Source: Octadecabacter algicola (GTDB lineage Bacteria > Pseudomonadota > Alphaproteobacteria > Rhodobacterales > Rhodobacteraceae). Taken from it: a stretch of 64,000 nucleotides of DNA. Numbering within the stretch: position 1 is the first letter of the stretch; each line of letters begins with the position of its first letter. Of this stretch, positions 8,533 to 17,031 are shown one piece after another. Position numbers and translations under genes: made by a program. The notes below the pieces were generated by a model. It searched no databases and had not been told where the DNA came from. It saw nothing but the letters and a program-made list of their open reading frames with translations. The DNA lies in the NCBI RefSeq assembly GCF_021532625.1, contig NZ_JAKGAR010000004.1, forward strand, positions 186,001 through 250,000. The letters are read 5' to 3'.

Positions 8533-9165
8533 TTATGCCAGCCCCGGAAGAACAGCTTTTATACCCGCAACGATCATCTCAACTGCGATTGCCAATAATA
8601 TCATACCCATCAGACGTGTCATGATAACGCGCATCGTATCTGTAAGAACCTTGCCAAAGAACGAGGCAAAGAACAGCACAACAAACAGCATCGCAAGAAT
8701 CACCCCCACGACGCCACCAACGGCGATCAGTCCAGTCATCCCTTTGGCATGTCCGGCATAGATTATCAGCGTTGCGATTGTGCCGGGTCCGACGATCATC
8801 GGGAAGGTAATTGGGTAGAACGCAAGACCGGACAGATCTTGCATGTGATCTTGTTCTTTGTCGGTGCCGTGGTGCGATGTAATACTACTTCCGTTCAGCA
8901 TGGACCACGCAATATGGGCCAATACAACACCACCGGCGATCCGAAACTGATCAACGGTAATGCCAAAGAAACCGATGATTTTTTGGCCTGCGAACAAGAT
9001 GATTACGCACATAATTGCTGAGAATATCGTGATCTTCAGCGCCAGTGTCCGTTGTTGCGCGATCGTGAAACCCGCAGTCAGCGCCAGAAAGATCGGCAAG
9101 TTCACAAATGGGTTCATAATCGCAAAAAATGCCCCAAATGCTTTGGTGAGTTCGGCGTAGTCCAT
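8533..9165 (-). CDS. MarC-family integral membrane protein
   Basis: 210 residues with six hydrophobic segments. The N-terminal FGAFFAIMNPFVNLPIFLALT, the central FPMIVGPGTIATLI and the C-terminal RLMGMILLAIAVEMIVAGIK are characteristic of the MarC/UPF0056 family. Its function is not firmly known; the old link to multiple antibiotic resistance was withdrawn. An AGAGGGA ribosome site lies upstream of the ATG. It is first in a minus-strand group with the YrhK-like gene. The 169-base upstream spacer contains a run of nine G at 9264-9272. Confidence 0.88.
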   Translation of the reverse strand: MDYAELTKAFGAFFAIMNPFVNLPIFLALTAGFTIAQQRTLALKITIFSAIMCVIILFAGQKIIGFFGITVDQFRIAGGVVLAHIAWSMLNGSSITSHHGTDKEQDHMQDLSGLAFYPITFPMIVGPGTIATLIIYAGHAKGMTGLIAVGGVVGVILAMLFVVLFFASFFGKVLTDTMRVIMTRLMGMILLAIAVEMIVAGIKAVLPGLA

Positions 9166-9334
9166 TTTAGTCCCTCTTGTTTTTCATAATCCTACGCCAA
9201 ACATTTTAGATGGCAAAGCGCGCCCTCCGTGAGTGACCGTTCTGCCTTGTACGGAGCCCGTTCGGGGGGGGGCACGCCAGTCAGAACTGACTAAGCTGTT
9301 AATTGTGTTAGATTGCGTGAACCTGTCGCGAACT

Positions 9335-10696
9335 TCAGGAATTTTTGAGGATAGGAAAACGTAGCGAGACTTCGAACCCCGTAGATGTGTTGTCGAGGGA
9401 GATTTGGGCATCGTGCAATTCAGAAATCGCCCTAACAATCGCTAACCCCAAGCCATGACCCGGCGTCCCACGATCGGACGCGCCGCGCGCAAACGGCTCA
9501 AGGATGGTTTCTTTGCTGACCTCTAAAATGCCCGGCCCTGTATCCTTAATGATCAGTGAAACGGCGTCAGTATCGGATGCAATCACAGCATCAATTGAAG
9601 CCCCTGTTCCCGCATGAACAACTGCGTTTTGAACAAGATTGATCACCGCCTGCTGGATCATGTCAGGGTCTGCGTCTATCTGCGCTTCGACCCCGCAGAG
9701 CTTCAGTGTCTGGCCGTTTTCCTCCGCCATTGGCGCCAAGAAGCTAATGGCATTGTCGGTAACATCCCAAAGTGAGACATTGCAAAAATTCCTACGATCC
9801 TTTGCGTTTTGAATGCTCGACAGACGAAGGATCGTCTCAAATAGAGTGTTGAGCCTATCAGTTTCAGCAAGCGCGTCCGCAATCTTGCTGCTGGCCAACT
9901 CATTGGCCGTGACGGCATCTGCGGCTTGGTGCATTGCGATCTGCGCGTGGGAAAGCGGTGTCTTAAGGTCGTGCGCGATGGCTGAAGCAGTAGTTTTCAC
10001 ACTCGATACAAGTCGCTCAAGTTGCGCTAAATTTGCGTTCATGCGCGCCGATACACGGTCAAACTGATCATTCTTGGATCCAACAGGCAGCCGCCTGTCT
10101 AATTGACCCGTCGATATGTCGCGAAGTGCAGCCTCCATGTCATTCAAACGAACCTGTGACCGCCGCGCCGCCCAGAGCCCTAAAGTCAACGTGGCCGCAC
10201 CCAAAAGTATGCCAAAACTGACAAGCCCGAACAGGAGACGTTTTCGGGCATGCGCGATCATATCGCCATTGCGACCAACTATAACCGTGAGCGCATCAAA
10301 ATGATCCACCTGCAGAACGAACAGGCCGGCAATTCGACCGCCGGTCAGAACACTGAGATCGCGTGTTCCAAATCCGATAAAATCTGGTTGAGCAGAAATC
10401 GGTCCTGTGAGGTTGAGATTGCGTTCATCAAAGAGGCCGTAGACGCGGTCAGTGCTGCGGCTTTGCTTCCCTAATGTGTCTATCGCACTAACCAGCCCTG
10501 TCGTTCCTTCATCGCGATAGATCTGTTTCAACAGTTCCGTTTCAACACGAATGAGAGCCTGTAGGTCCTCACGCAAGGTTGTCTCAACCGATTTAATGAG
10601 CGCCCAAGATGCGATTGAATACAAAACCAGAAAGACGCAGAGCACCCGAAAGGTAGCTTTAAACGGCTCACTGCGGATTAGGCTATCTAGGCGCAC
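9335..10696 (-). CDS. Sensor histidine kinase
   Basis: 453 residues, GTG start at 10696, overlapping the end of the regulator gene by 14 bases. Membrane segments lie at about residues 16-35 and 154-175, enclosing a periplasmic sensor domain of about 118 residues. A HAMP domain follows, then H242 in AIAHDLKTPLS, N-box NLVQNAVVH, G1 box DTGPGI and G2 box GHGLGLAIV. All catalytic motifs are intact, in contrast to the kinase at 1441-2892. It pairs with the OmpR-type regulator upstream. The signal is unknown; an envelope cue is suggested by the adjacent marC, cls and protease genes. Confidence 0.93.
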   Translation of the reverse strand: MRLDSLIRSEPFKATFRVLCVFLVLYSIASWALIKSVETTLREDLQALIRVETELLKQIYRDEGTTGLVSAIDTLGKQSRSTDRVYGLFDERNLNLTGPISAQPDFIGFGTRDLSVLTGGRIAGLFVLQVDHFDALTVIVGRNGDMIAHARKRLLFGLVSFGILLGAATLTLGLWAARRSQVRLNDMEAALRDISTGQLDRRLPVGSKNDQFDRVSARMNANLAQLERLVSSVKTTASAIAHDLKTPLSHAQIAMHQAADAVTANELASSKIADALAETDRLNTLFETILRLSSIQNAKDRRNFCNVSLWDVTDNAISFLAPMAEENGQTLKLCGVEAQIDADPDMIQQAVINLVQNAVVHAGTGASIDAVIASDTDAVSLIIKDTGPGILEVSKETILEPFARGASDRGTPGHGLGLAIVRAISELHDAQISLDNTSTGFEVSLRFPILKNS

Positions 10697-11360
10697 GGAT
10701 CGTGTATCCCATCCCGCGCATGGTATGCAGCAACGTCACATCAAAAGGCTTGTCGATCTTCTGGCGTAGCTTGCTAATATGCGTTTCAACAACTGTCGTC
10801 CCTGGATCGAAGTTGAAATCCCAAACCCTCTCTAGGATCATCGTGCGGCTAATCACGCGTCCCGCGTTTTCCATCAAAAGTTGAAGTAGGGAATACTCCT
10901 TGTTGTGCAGTTCGATTGTTTGGCTTTGCCGGTTTGCCGTGCGCTCCAACAGATCAAGGGTGAGATCATGCACTGTAAGTTTCGTTCGCTGCTCAGTCTC
11001 CTTGGGGCGCCTGGATAACGCCGTGATCCGTGCCAATAGTTCCGAAAAATGGAATGGCTTGACCATGTAATCGTCGCCCCCCGCCATCAATCCATCGACA
11101 CGGTCCTCTACATCGGACAAGGCCGTTAGAAAAATAACTGGAAGCTCAACCTTAGCCGAGCGCAACGACTTCACAAGCGACAACCCATCCATCCCCGGCA
11201 TCATTCGGTCAGCTATTAGGAGGTCGACTTCGTTATAAAGGCAATGGGTTAATGCCTCCCGACCGTCCGTCACCCAATCGACTACAAAGCCCTGCTCAAC
11301 TAAACCTTTTTGAACGTATTCGGCAGACGTTTCATCGTCTTCTGCAAGCAAGATTTTCAT
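10683..11360 (-). CDS. OmpR-family response regulator
   Basis: 225 residues: receiver domain with D51 (LLIADRMMPGMDG) as phosphoacceptor and K101 (DDYMVKPF), then a winged-helix domain ending in RQKIDKPF...RGMGYTIRAP. The length and motifs resemble the QseB/CopR/PmrA group. The gene is first of the regulator-kinase operon and overlaps the kinase gene. Its targets may include the co-oriented envelope genes that follow, but no binding-site array like the one at 633-680 was recognised upstream. Confidence 0.93.
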   Translation of the reverse strand: MKILLAEDDETSAEYVQKGLVEQGFVVDWVTDGREALTHCLYNEVDLLIADRMMPGMDGLSLVKSLRSAKVELPVIFLTALSDVEDRVDGLMAGGDDYMVKPFHFSELLARITALSRRPKETEQRTKLTVHDLTLDLLERTANRQSQTIELHNKEYSLLQLLMENAGRVISRTMILERVWDFNFDPGTTVVETHISKLRQKIDKPFDVTLLHTMRGMGYTIRAPR

Positions 11361-11400
11361 AAGATAAAATACTACCTGAACTTCCGTGTTCTACAATGTG

Positions 11401-11660
11401 CCTTTTCTGCGCCGCGGTGTCGACTTTCAAAGTCCAAGGTCCGGAATGTGTGATCTTCAGTCATTCGGGCATACTGCAGCATCGTTCAAAGTGGGCTCAT
11501 AGCGGCCATTCTCCGCTTTGCAGCATCATAGGTTATTAACCGAGAACTCACGACACGAACGGCCCTAAGCTGCCGTTTATCCCATTGCGTTGTGCCGCAG
11601 CGCAGCTTCACCGGACCGGTCATTCGCTGCCAATGCGGTTTTCTGAAGTGACTAGGGGTA
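11401..11660. repeat. Dispersed intergenic repeat, copy B, left of the defence island
   Basis: The 329-base gap 11361-11689 between the response regulator and the HNH gene holds no gene. Bases 11557-11624 align without gaps to copy A at 3066-3133. The surrounding sequence, read on the minus strand, contains a GTGTCGTGAG stretch that also occurs in copy C at 16744-16753. It marks the left border of the island of defence-type genes. No target-site duplication or integrase remnant was found in it. Confidence 0.55.
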
Positions 11661-11689
11661 GACGTGCGGAGCTTATTCGAAGCTTCGGA

Positions 11690-12337
11690 TTAGTCTGCTG
11701 GTTTTTGCGCTCGTGCCTTCACATAAGCACTATACAACTCGATTGCGGTTGCCTTGTCCGCCTGTGTTGCCTGTGGGTCCACCATAGTTCCTATCATCCC
11801 ATCCACCTGCGCGTTCGGGGGGGCGACTTCTAAGCCCGCCTTTGTGCAACCAAAACGTAAGAGATCGCACATGATTATCAGAGCTTTACCCTTCGGTGTA
11901 AGCGCTCGCACCACCTCACCATACCAACGGATGTGATCATTGTAGTTGTCGAAATGAGGGTGAACGATAACGTAGTTCTGTGACTGGTCGGGAAAGCTCT
12001 TACGCTTGGGGTTCGCCCGCACTTCATCCTCATGTTTCGCTATATTGCAGTCTTTGCATGATGCAGCCAAGTTGCGCGGTTCGAACATGAACTGCGGGGC
12101 GAGGTTCTTTGCAATTATGTGCTCGCCATCCCAAACCGCTTTGTTGCCGGTAGGATACTTACGACCGCAGTAGCAGCACTGGCGTCCTTGCTCAGCAATG
12201 TAGTGGTCCTTTATTTCCGCACGCACTGAGTTAACTTCATCGTCATTCCAGTACTTCGGGTCCTTCTCATCAGGCTGACGGGCTTCAAATGCATCAACCA
12301 GTGTCTTATTGGGCGCGCTGTATTGGACGGGATTCAT
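11690..12337 (-). CDS. HNH endonuclease, Septu PtuB-like
   Basis: 215 residues. The zinc pairs are C54-C57 (CCYCG) and C94-C97 (CKDC); the HNH core runs from GEHIIAKNL (H73) through PRNLAASCKDCNIAKH (N89, H102). This is a McrA-type HNH nuclease fold with both structural cysteine pairs present. The start overlaps the stop of the upstream ATPase gene by four bases (ATGA), so the two are translated together. An ATPase followed by an HNH nuclease is the layout of the anti-phage Septu system (PtuA-PtuB). The gene has a run of seven C (minus strand) at 11817-11823. Confidence 0.8.
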   Translation of the reverse strand: MNPVQYSAPNKTLVDAFEARQPDEKDPKYWNDDEVNSVRAEIKDHYIAEQGRQCCYCGRKYPTGNKAVWDGEHIIAKNLAPQFMFEPRNLAASCKDCNIAKHEDEVRANPKRKSFPDQSQNYVIVHPHFDNYNDHIRWYGEVVRALTPKGKALIIMCDLLRFGCTKAGLEVAPPNAQVDGMIGTMVDPQATQADKATAIELYSAYVKARAQKPAD

Positions 12338-13845
12338 GGTTGAGCTTCTGTCCCAGCGTCCCGCGCAGCATTTTCAACATTTTTGATCAGCTCAACTGCC
12401 GGATCAGTGGGTTCCAACTCAATGGCAAATTTGCGTAGGTCCGCGAGAGTCTCCGAAAATGCCGCAGAATTTACATCCCCGTTGGCTATCATGCGCAAAG
12501 CGCTGACTATGCGGTCCCGTACATGGAGATTATTTGGTGTCGGCGTACCGAAGATTTCAGCAAGGAGATAGTCTGCCGACTGCCCTTGAAGTTCTTTTTT
12601 CGAAGGAAGCTTTTCTTGATCCAAAGAAATGACTTCAGCATGCTCTGGCAGCTCTGAGATCACCATTGGCGAGTGCGTCGCCACCACAAAGTGACAGCCC
12701 TTGTATCGCGCGAACGTGCGCAGAAGAAGATCGACGTACTTGACCTGCCATTCTGGATGCAGGCTGAGCTCTGGTTCATCAATCAGCACTAGGCTGCCAT
12801 TCTCGATAACCGATGCAAGCGCGATAAGTGCAGACACCATGCTCAGCTGACCGGAACTCGCCTGAAGCAAGTCCGTAGGCCCACCATCGATGAGCTCAAC
12901 ACCAACACCAGAGAGACTAAGAAAGCCCGCACGGCGCAATGGTTGCAATTCGAGAAAAAGTGGATCTTGGAACCCCGATTGGAGATCCGCGTGTGTCTCG
13001 ATTTGACTACGCTCAGCTTTATTCAGCGCGAGATTGGCCAACTCCCTCAAATTTGCAGTTGTAAGTTCACTTCGCATGATGTCGTCAAGTAACCTTCTCC
13101 TCGAGTATGGTTCATTGTTGGACACAGAAGGGTCGAGCCCGTTTGCAAACTCACGCAGTAGTGACTTTTCCCGGAGCCGGTAGACCGCTGTGACCATGGG
13201 AACCATGCCGAGAAAATCGAAAACTGCGCCAATGTTACTACGGCGCAGTGCGCTGTTATCGGAACTATCGAACAGGCTGCTTAGAGAGCGAAAGAGCAGT
13301 GTCCGGATCGAAGCTTTCCCGAAATTGTCTCGTAGCCCCAGGTAGCGATACATTGGTGACGCAACTTCCAATGGCGCCACTGACCTTGGAATCGTTCGCG
13401 GCACCGGAAACTTGTCGAAGGGACTGATCGTCAGCGCAACGATGCGTCTAGGCAGCGGGAGCTCTTCTGGTGCCACTTCGCGACCATCAACGTGCGCAGT
13501 AATTGTACGATCTTTTCTTTGAGTGATCGTGCAATTGTGACCATCAACCTGGTAGACTAACAAGTCTAACGGCAGGACGCCCCTAATCTGTTTTCGCTTA
13601 CCTCTTTGTAATTCCTCAACGCGCAAGAAAGTCTGAATAATTGCACTTAGAAGATGCGATTTACCCGTTCCATTTTTGCCTATGATGGCGGTGAGTTGCT
13701 CGTGCTGCTCGCCGTTTGGATGGGCAATTCGACTAAAAAATGCGTGAGGGTTGATGTACGGAATACCTTTCCGTCGCCAGGGTATTTCTACGGGCACATC
13801 TGCAGTGCGCGCTTCTAGCAACTGAAAATCATCTCCAGCGTACAT
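12334..13845 (-). CDS. AAA/ABC-type ATPase, Septu PtuA-like
   Basis: 503 residues. Walker A is GKNGTGKS (56-63); the signature region is LQASSGQLSMVSAL (327-340); Walker B with D-loop is LVLIDEPELSLHPEW (352-366); the H-switch is VVATHSP (387-393). This is the OLD/RecF-like ATPase layout without a TOPRIM nuclease domain, as in PtuA. The last about 100 residues are helical. GGAG lies close before the ATG. The cotranslated HNH gene would supply the nuclease. Exact subtype needs a profile search; a retron-linked PtuAB is unlikely because no reverse transcriptase is nearby. Confidence 0.82.
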   Translation of the reverse strand: MYAGDDFQLLEARTADVPVEIPWRRKGIPYINPHAFFSRIAHPNGEQHEQLTAIIGKNGTGKSHLLSAIIQTFLRVEELQRGKRKQIRGVLPLDLLVYQVDGHNCTITQRKDRTITAHVDGREVAPEELPLPRRIVALTISPFDKFPVPRTIPRSVAPLEVASPMYRYLGLRDNFGKASIRTLLFRSLSSLFDSSDNSALRRSNIGAVFDFLGMVPMVTAVYRLREKSLLREFANGLDPSVSNNEPYSRRRLLDDIMRSELTTANLRELANLALNKAERSQIETHADLQSGFQDPLFLELQPLRRAGFLSLSGVGVELIDGGPTDLLQASSGQLSMVSALIALASVIENGSLVLIDEPELSLHPEWQVKYVDLLLRTFARYKGCHFVVATHSPMVISELPEHAEVISLDQEKLPSKKELQGQSADYLLAEIFGTPTPNNLHVRDRIVSALRMIANGDVNSAAFSETLADLRKFAIELEPTDPAVELIKNVENAARDAGTEAQP

Positions 13846-14007
13846 ACGTTCTCCAAAACTATTTGCTTCTGCAACTCTTGATTGTTTTCTGCGGGATGTC
13901 GAGCAAGATCACTAGAGGTGGAGACTATAAGTAAGGCTGACGATTGCCGCTTCCTGAAATGCGCCGCTCAACCTATAGTTAATTGGATTAAGCAGAAACG
14001 GTGAAAT
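13846..14007. promoter_or_regulatory. Divergent promoter region between two defence-type modules
   Basis: These 162 bases separate the minus-strand ATPase/HNH pair from the plus-strand small-protein/SMC-like pair, so they must carry both promoters. TATAGT at 13974-13979 is a possible -10 for the plus-strand genes, with only a weak -35 (TTCCTG) 17 bases before it. No LexA-type or clear palindromic operator was recognised. Confidence 0.3.
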
Positions 14008-14184
14008 ATGGCGTCGCTTCAAGAAGCAGTTGTAAGAAAGTTCCTCCAGACCCTGGACGAAAATGAGACATTCGATCAATCGAAGACCGCAAAGCTTGAA
14101 GCGCTCCTAAAGGCAGACGGGAAGATCAAACCGGACGATCTTGCCGCGATCTTCGCCCTCCCGGACGGTGGAGAGATCCTATGA
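14008..14184 (+). CDS. 58-residue protein coupled to the SMC-like ATPase
   Basis: A short gene of 58 codons plus stop. It begins MASLQEAVVRKFLQ, is acidic and probably all helical, with two lysine-bearing stretches (SKTAKLEALLKADGKI and KPDDLAAIF). No known domain is recognised. Its stop codon overlaps the start of the large ATPase gene (ATGA at 14181-14184), which argues that it is translated and that the two products work together in a fixed ratio. Codon use and frame are consistent with a real gene. It could be a regulatory or inhibitory subunit of the ATPase, or an antitoxin-like partner. Confidence 0.7.
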   Translation: MASLQEAVVRKFLQTLDENETFDQSKTAKLEALLKADGKIKPDDLAAIFALPDGGEIL

Positions 14185-16643
14185 TCAAGATTGCTTCGGC
14201 GCATATCGAGGAGTTTCGCGGCATTCGGAAGCTGGACATCGACTTTGCCGAAAAATCCTTCGCAGTATCTGGCCCGAATGGCTCGGGAAAAAGCGGGGTC
14301 ATCGATGCAATTGAATTTGCACTCACAGGTCAGATTGGTCGTCTGACCGGACCGGGAACCAAAGGGTTGTCGCTCGGAGATCATGGTCCGCACGTTGACC
14401 GTATCAAATTCCCAGATGCGGCATTCGTAGAGCTCGAAGTATCGTTTCCGACGCTGGGCAAGAATGCCAAGCTGACCCGTAAGATTTCTGCCCCCAAAAA
14501 TCAAATGATTGAGCCAAGCGATCCGGACATCGTGGCGATATTGGATGAGGTTGCTCAGCATCCCGAAATCACTTTGGCGAGACGGGAAATTTTGAAGTTC
14601 ATCCTGGTCGAACCAACAAAACGCTCTGCGCAAATTCAAGAGATTTTGAAGATCGATGAACTGGGCCAGACTCGTTCGGCATTGAACACTGCTTCTGGCA
14701 AACTCAATCGGGCTGCGATCGCAGCTGAAAAGGATACGCTAAACAAGAAAAACACCTTGATGCAGCACTTGGAGATTGCCTCATTGTCTGCAGCCGAGAT
14801 GCTGGGAGCCGTGAATGCAAAGCGCGAGCTGCTCGGCCTCGCGGTCCATCATGCCATTACGGCCGAGACCGTCATCGACCAAGGCTTGGCAGAGCCTAGC
14901 CAAGAAAAATCACTCAACAAGCCTGCCGCACTGATTGAACTAGACAAGCTGACTAGGGCGATAGCGGGGTTTGGCCAGGCAAATTCGCCAGACGCGCAGG
15001 CGCTTGTTGTTCAGATCGAGCAACTTGAAAATGACGCGCAGCTCCTTGTTTCGCTGCAGCAACGTGAGTTGGTAGAACGCGGATTGAAATTGGTCGATGG
15101 CCCCGCATGTCCGATGTGCGACCATGAATGGCCAGATGAAGCACACCTACTTTCGCATCTGCATGCAAAGCAGCAGAAATCGAACGCTGCTGGGGAACTT
15201 AAGCAGCAACTTTTGGATCATGCGTCGGCGCTCTCAACGGAGGTTGGAGCCCTGAAGGCGCTCTTGATCGAAACGCATCGTATTGCGAAGCTTGAAAACG
15301 CGACCGAGATTTTGGCTAGCGTGACGGCTTGGGGCAAAAACCTCGCCTCACTACAGGAACGGCTAAAGTCATTTACGGAGATATTGGAGCTCAGGGATTG
15401 GCTAACTTCCGGATGGCCGGACATTCCGGAAGACTTCGAAGCAAAGCTTGCGGCTTTTGTTGACGCGATACGTGCGAAGCCCGACCAGTCAGCGACCTTG
15501 GCCGCACAGAGTTTTCTAATCAACGCAGAACAAAGGTTTAAGGACTACAAAGCAGCTCGGCAGGCTGAGAAAAAGGCACAAAAGGCTCGTGACGCCGGGA
15601 AAGTTGCTTACGACGCATGGTGCGCGGCAATGGAGTCTGAGCTCGACGAGCTATATGAGGCTGTGGAGGATGACTTCAGCAACTTCTACCGCATCTTGAA
15701 TGATGGCGACGAGCAGAAGTTCGTCGCCCGATTTAAGGCCACTGAAGGGCGTCTCGATTTCGATGTGAACTTTTATGAGCGGGGCCTTTTCCCGCCAGGG
15801 GCTTTCCATAGCGAAGGACATCAGGACGGAATGGGGGTCTGTCTCTACCTTGCTTTGATGAAGCGGCTACTCGGCGATAGCTTTACGGTCGCGCTGCTTG
15901 ATGACGTAGTCATGTCAGTCGATGCAGACCATAGATACCAGTTCTGCAAGCTGTTGATGTCGGAATTTCCAGACACGCAATTCATAATAGCAACGCACGA
16001 CAAAGTTTGGGCAGAGCAGATGCGCTCATCGAAGTTGGTGTCGCGAAAGACGTCAATGATATTTGACAGTTGGTCAGTGGAGACTGGTCCTTTGGTGGAG
16101 TCCAACCCGGAGATTTGGGTAGAGATTGATGCAGCCTTGGCGAAGGGCAAGGTCGAAGTTGCTGCACCGATATTGCGGCGTCACATGGAGTTTGTCGCTC
16201 GATTGCTAGCGGATCAACTGGGAGCACAAACTGTCTTTCGAGCTGACAACAGCTACGATCTTGGAGGGCTCTTACCAAGTGCTATGTCCAGGCTGTCAGA
16301 CCTTTTAGGTAAGGCCATCGACTCGGCGCAATCTTGGGGTAACGAAGACCAAAAATCCGAGGCACTCGCGCGTAGACAGCGGCTAAAGCAGGCAAACACC
16401 CATAAGGGTGAGGAAGATTGGACGATCAACAAGGCAATACACTTCAATGAGTGGGCCAACTTTAGTCCGAATGACTTCAAGCCGGTTGTTCAAGCGTTCA
16501 AAGATCTTTTGGCGTGCGCGCAATGCGATGACTGCGGTTCTTGGCTGTACATCACGCCCAAAGGTACTTCGCCCGACGGGCTTCGGTGTTCGTGCAATGC
16601 TGCAAATTTCAATCTGAAGAACAAGCCAAAGCAACTACCTTGA
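14181..16643 (+). CDS. Rad50/SMC-like ATPase with zinc hook and C-terminal zinc ribbon
   Basis: 820 residues. Walker A GPNGSGKS (31-38) follows the EFRGIRKLDIDF N-terminus typical of RecF/Rad50-type ATPases. Two helical arms flank a CPMC hook (310-313), like the zinc hook of Rad50. The C-terminal head has the signature SEGHQDG (544-550, in place of LSGGQ), Walker B VALLDDVV (570-577) and H-loop IIATHD (602-607). Unlike Rad50, about 200 residues follow the head: a helical region (about 650-775) and a zinc ribbon with C782, C785, C803 and C805. It would be a DNA-end or DNA-structure sensing ATPase. No nuclease domain is visible in it. The partner is the 58-residue protein upstream. Confidence 0.85.
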   Translation: MIKIASAHIEEFRGIRKLDIDFAEKSFAVSGPNGSGKSGVIDAIEFALTGQIGRLTGPGTKGLSLGDHGPHVDRIKFPDAAFVELEVSFPTLGKNAKLTRKISAPKNQMIEPSDPDIVAILDEVAQHPEITLARREILKFILVEPTKRSAQIQEILKIDELGQTRSALNTASGKLNRAAIAAEKDTLNKKNTLMQHLEIASLSAAEMLGAVNAKRELLGLAVHHAITAETVIDQGLAEPSQEKSLNKPAALIELDKLTRAIAGFGQANSPDAQALVVQIEQLENDAQLLVSLQQRELVERGLKLVDGPACPMCDHEWPDEAHLLSHLHAKQQKSNAAGELKQQLLDHASALSTEVGALKALLIETHRIAKLENATEILASVTAWGKNLASLQERLKSFTEILELRDWLTSGWPDIPEDFEAKLAAFVDAIRAKPDQSATLAAQSFLINAEQRFKDYKAARQAEKKAQKARDAGKVAYDAWCAAMESELDELYEAVEDDFSNFYRILNDGDEQKFVARFKATEGRLDFDVNFYERGLFPPGAFHSEGHQDGMGVCLYLALMKRLLGDSFTVALLDDVVMSVDADHRYQFCKLLMSEFPDTQFIIATHDKVWAEQMRSSKLVSRKTSMIFDSWSVETGPLVESNPEIWVEIDAALAKGKVEVAAPILRRHMEFVARLLADQLGAQTVFRADNSYDLGGLLPSAMSRLSDLLGKAIDSAQSWGNEDQKSEALARRQRLKQANTHKGEEDWTINKAIHFNEWANFSPNDFKPVVQAFKDLLACAQCDDCGSWLYITPKGTSPDGLRCSCNAANFNLKNKPKQLP

Positions 16644-16760
16644 ACGCCATTCGTTGTGAACTCGCTGGAGCAGCCAACGTCTGCTTTGGATGGCTGCGCA
16701 TTTACAATTTGCGAGCATAGCGAAAGTCAGCTTTCCGCCCTTAGTGTCGTGAGACGTCAT
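16644..16760. repeat. Dispersed intergenic repeat, copy C, right of the defence island
   Basis: Part of the 388-base gene-free stretch 16644-17031. Bases 16719-16757 (GCTTTCCGCCC.TAGTGTCG block) align to copy A at 3027-3065 with 31 of 39 positions identical. In copy A this segment directly precedes the segment matched by copy B, so copies B and C resemble different halves of A. The rest of the gap (16761-16970) is AT-rich with no gene seen, and a hairpin lies at 16971-17001. Confidence 0.5.
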
Positions 16761-16970
16761 ACCACTTTGGTGAAAAATCCATCAATAAACACGGTTTGAC
16801 ACATAGCCGTCTCTAGTTTTTTAGCCGCAACGAATAAGCACACATCAAGCATGATTGAAATTGAAGCCGTTACAGAAAATCAAAATGCCCGCTACTAGGG
16901 CCGAGTTCTATCACCTTAATGTTTTCAGACACTTAGACATCAGTGGAAGAATTAGACCTGATTAGTGGAA

Positions 16971-17001
16971 GGCAATTCAGCCAAAGTGGCGCTGAATTGC
17001 C
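16971..17001. terminator. Perfect hairpin downstream of nrdJ
   Basis: GGCAATTCAGC at 16971-16981 pairs perfectly with GCTGAATTGCC at 16991-17001 around a nine-base loop. It lies 31 bases after the nrdJ stop on the minus strand. No U-run follows on either strand, so it is a likely but not classical transcription end. Confidence 0.45.
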
Positions 17002-17031
17002 TGTCGTTTCACAAGTTCCTAAACGTTTGGC

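Noticed and set aside
12334-13845. Retron-type PtuAB system
   Set aside because: No reverse transcriptase or msr-msd-like sequence is next to the pair.
11361-17031. Mobile element or prophage origin of the defence island
   Set aside because: No integrase, transposase, tRNA, att site or clear direct-repeat border was found; only related intergenic repeats flank it.
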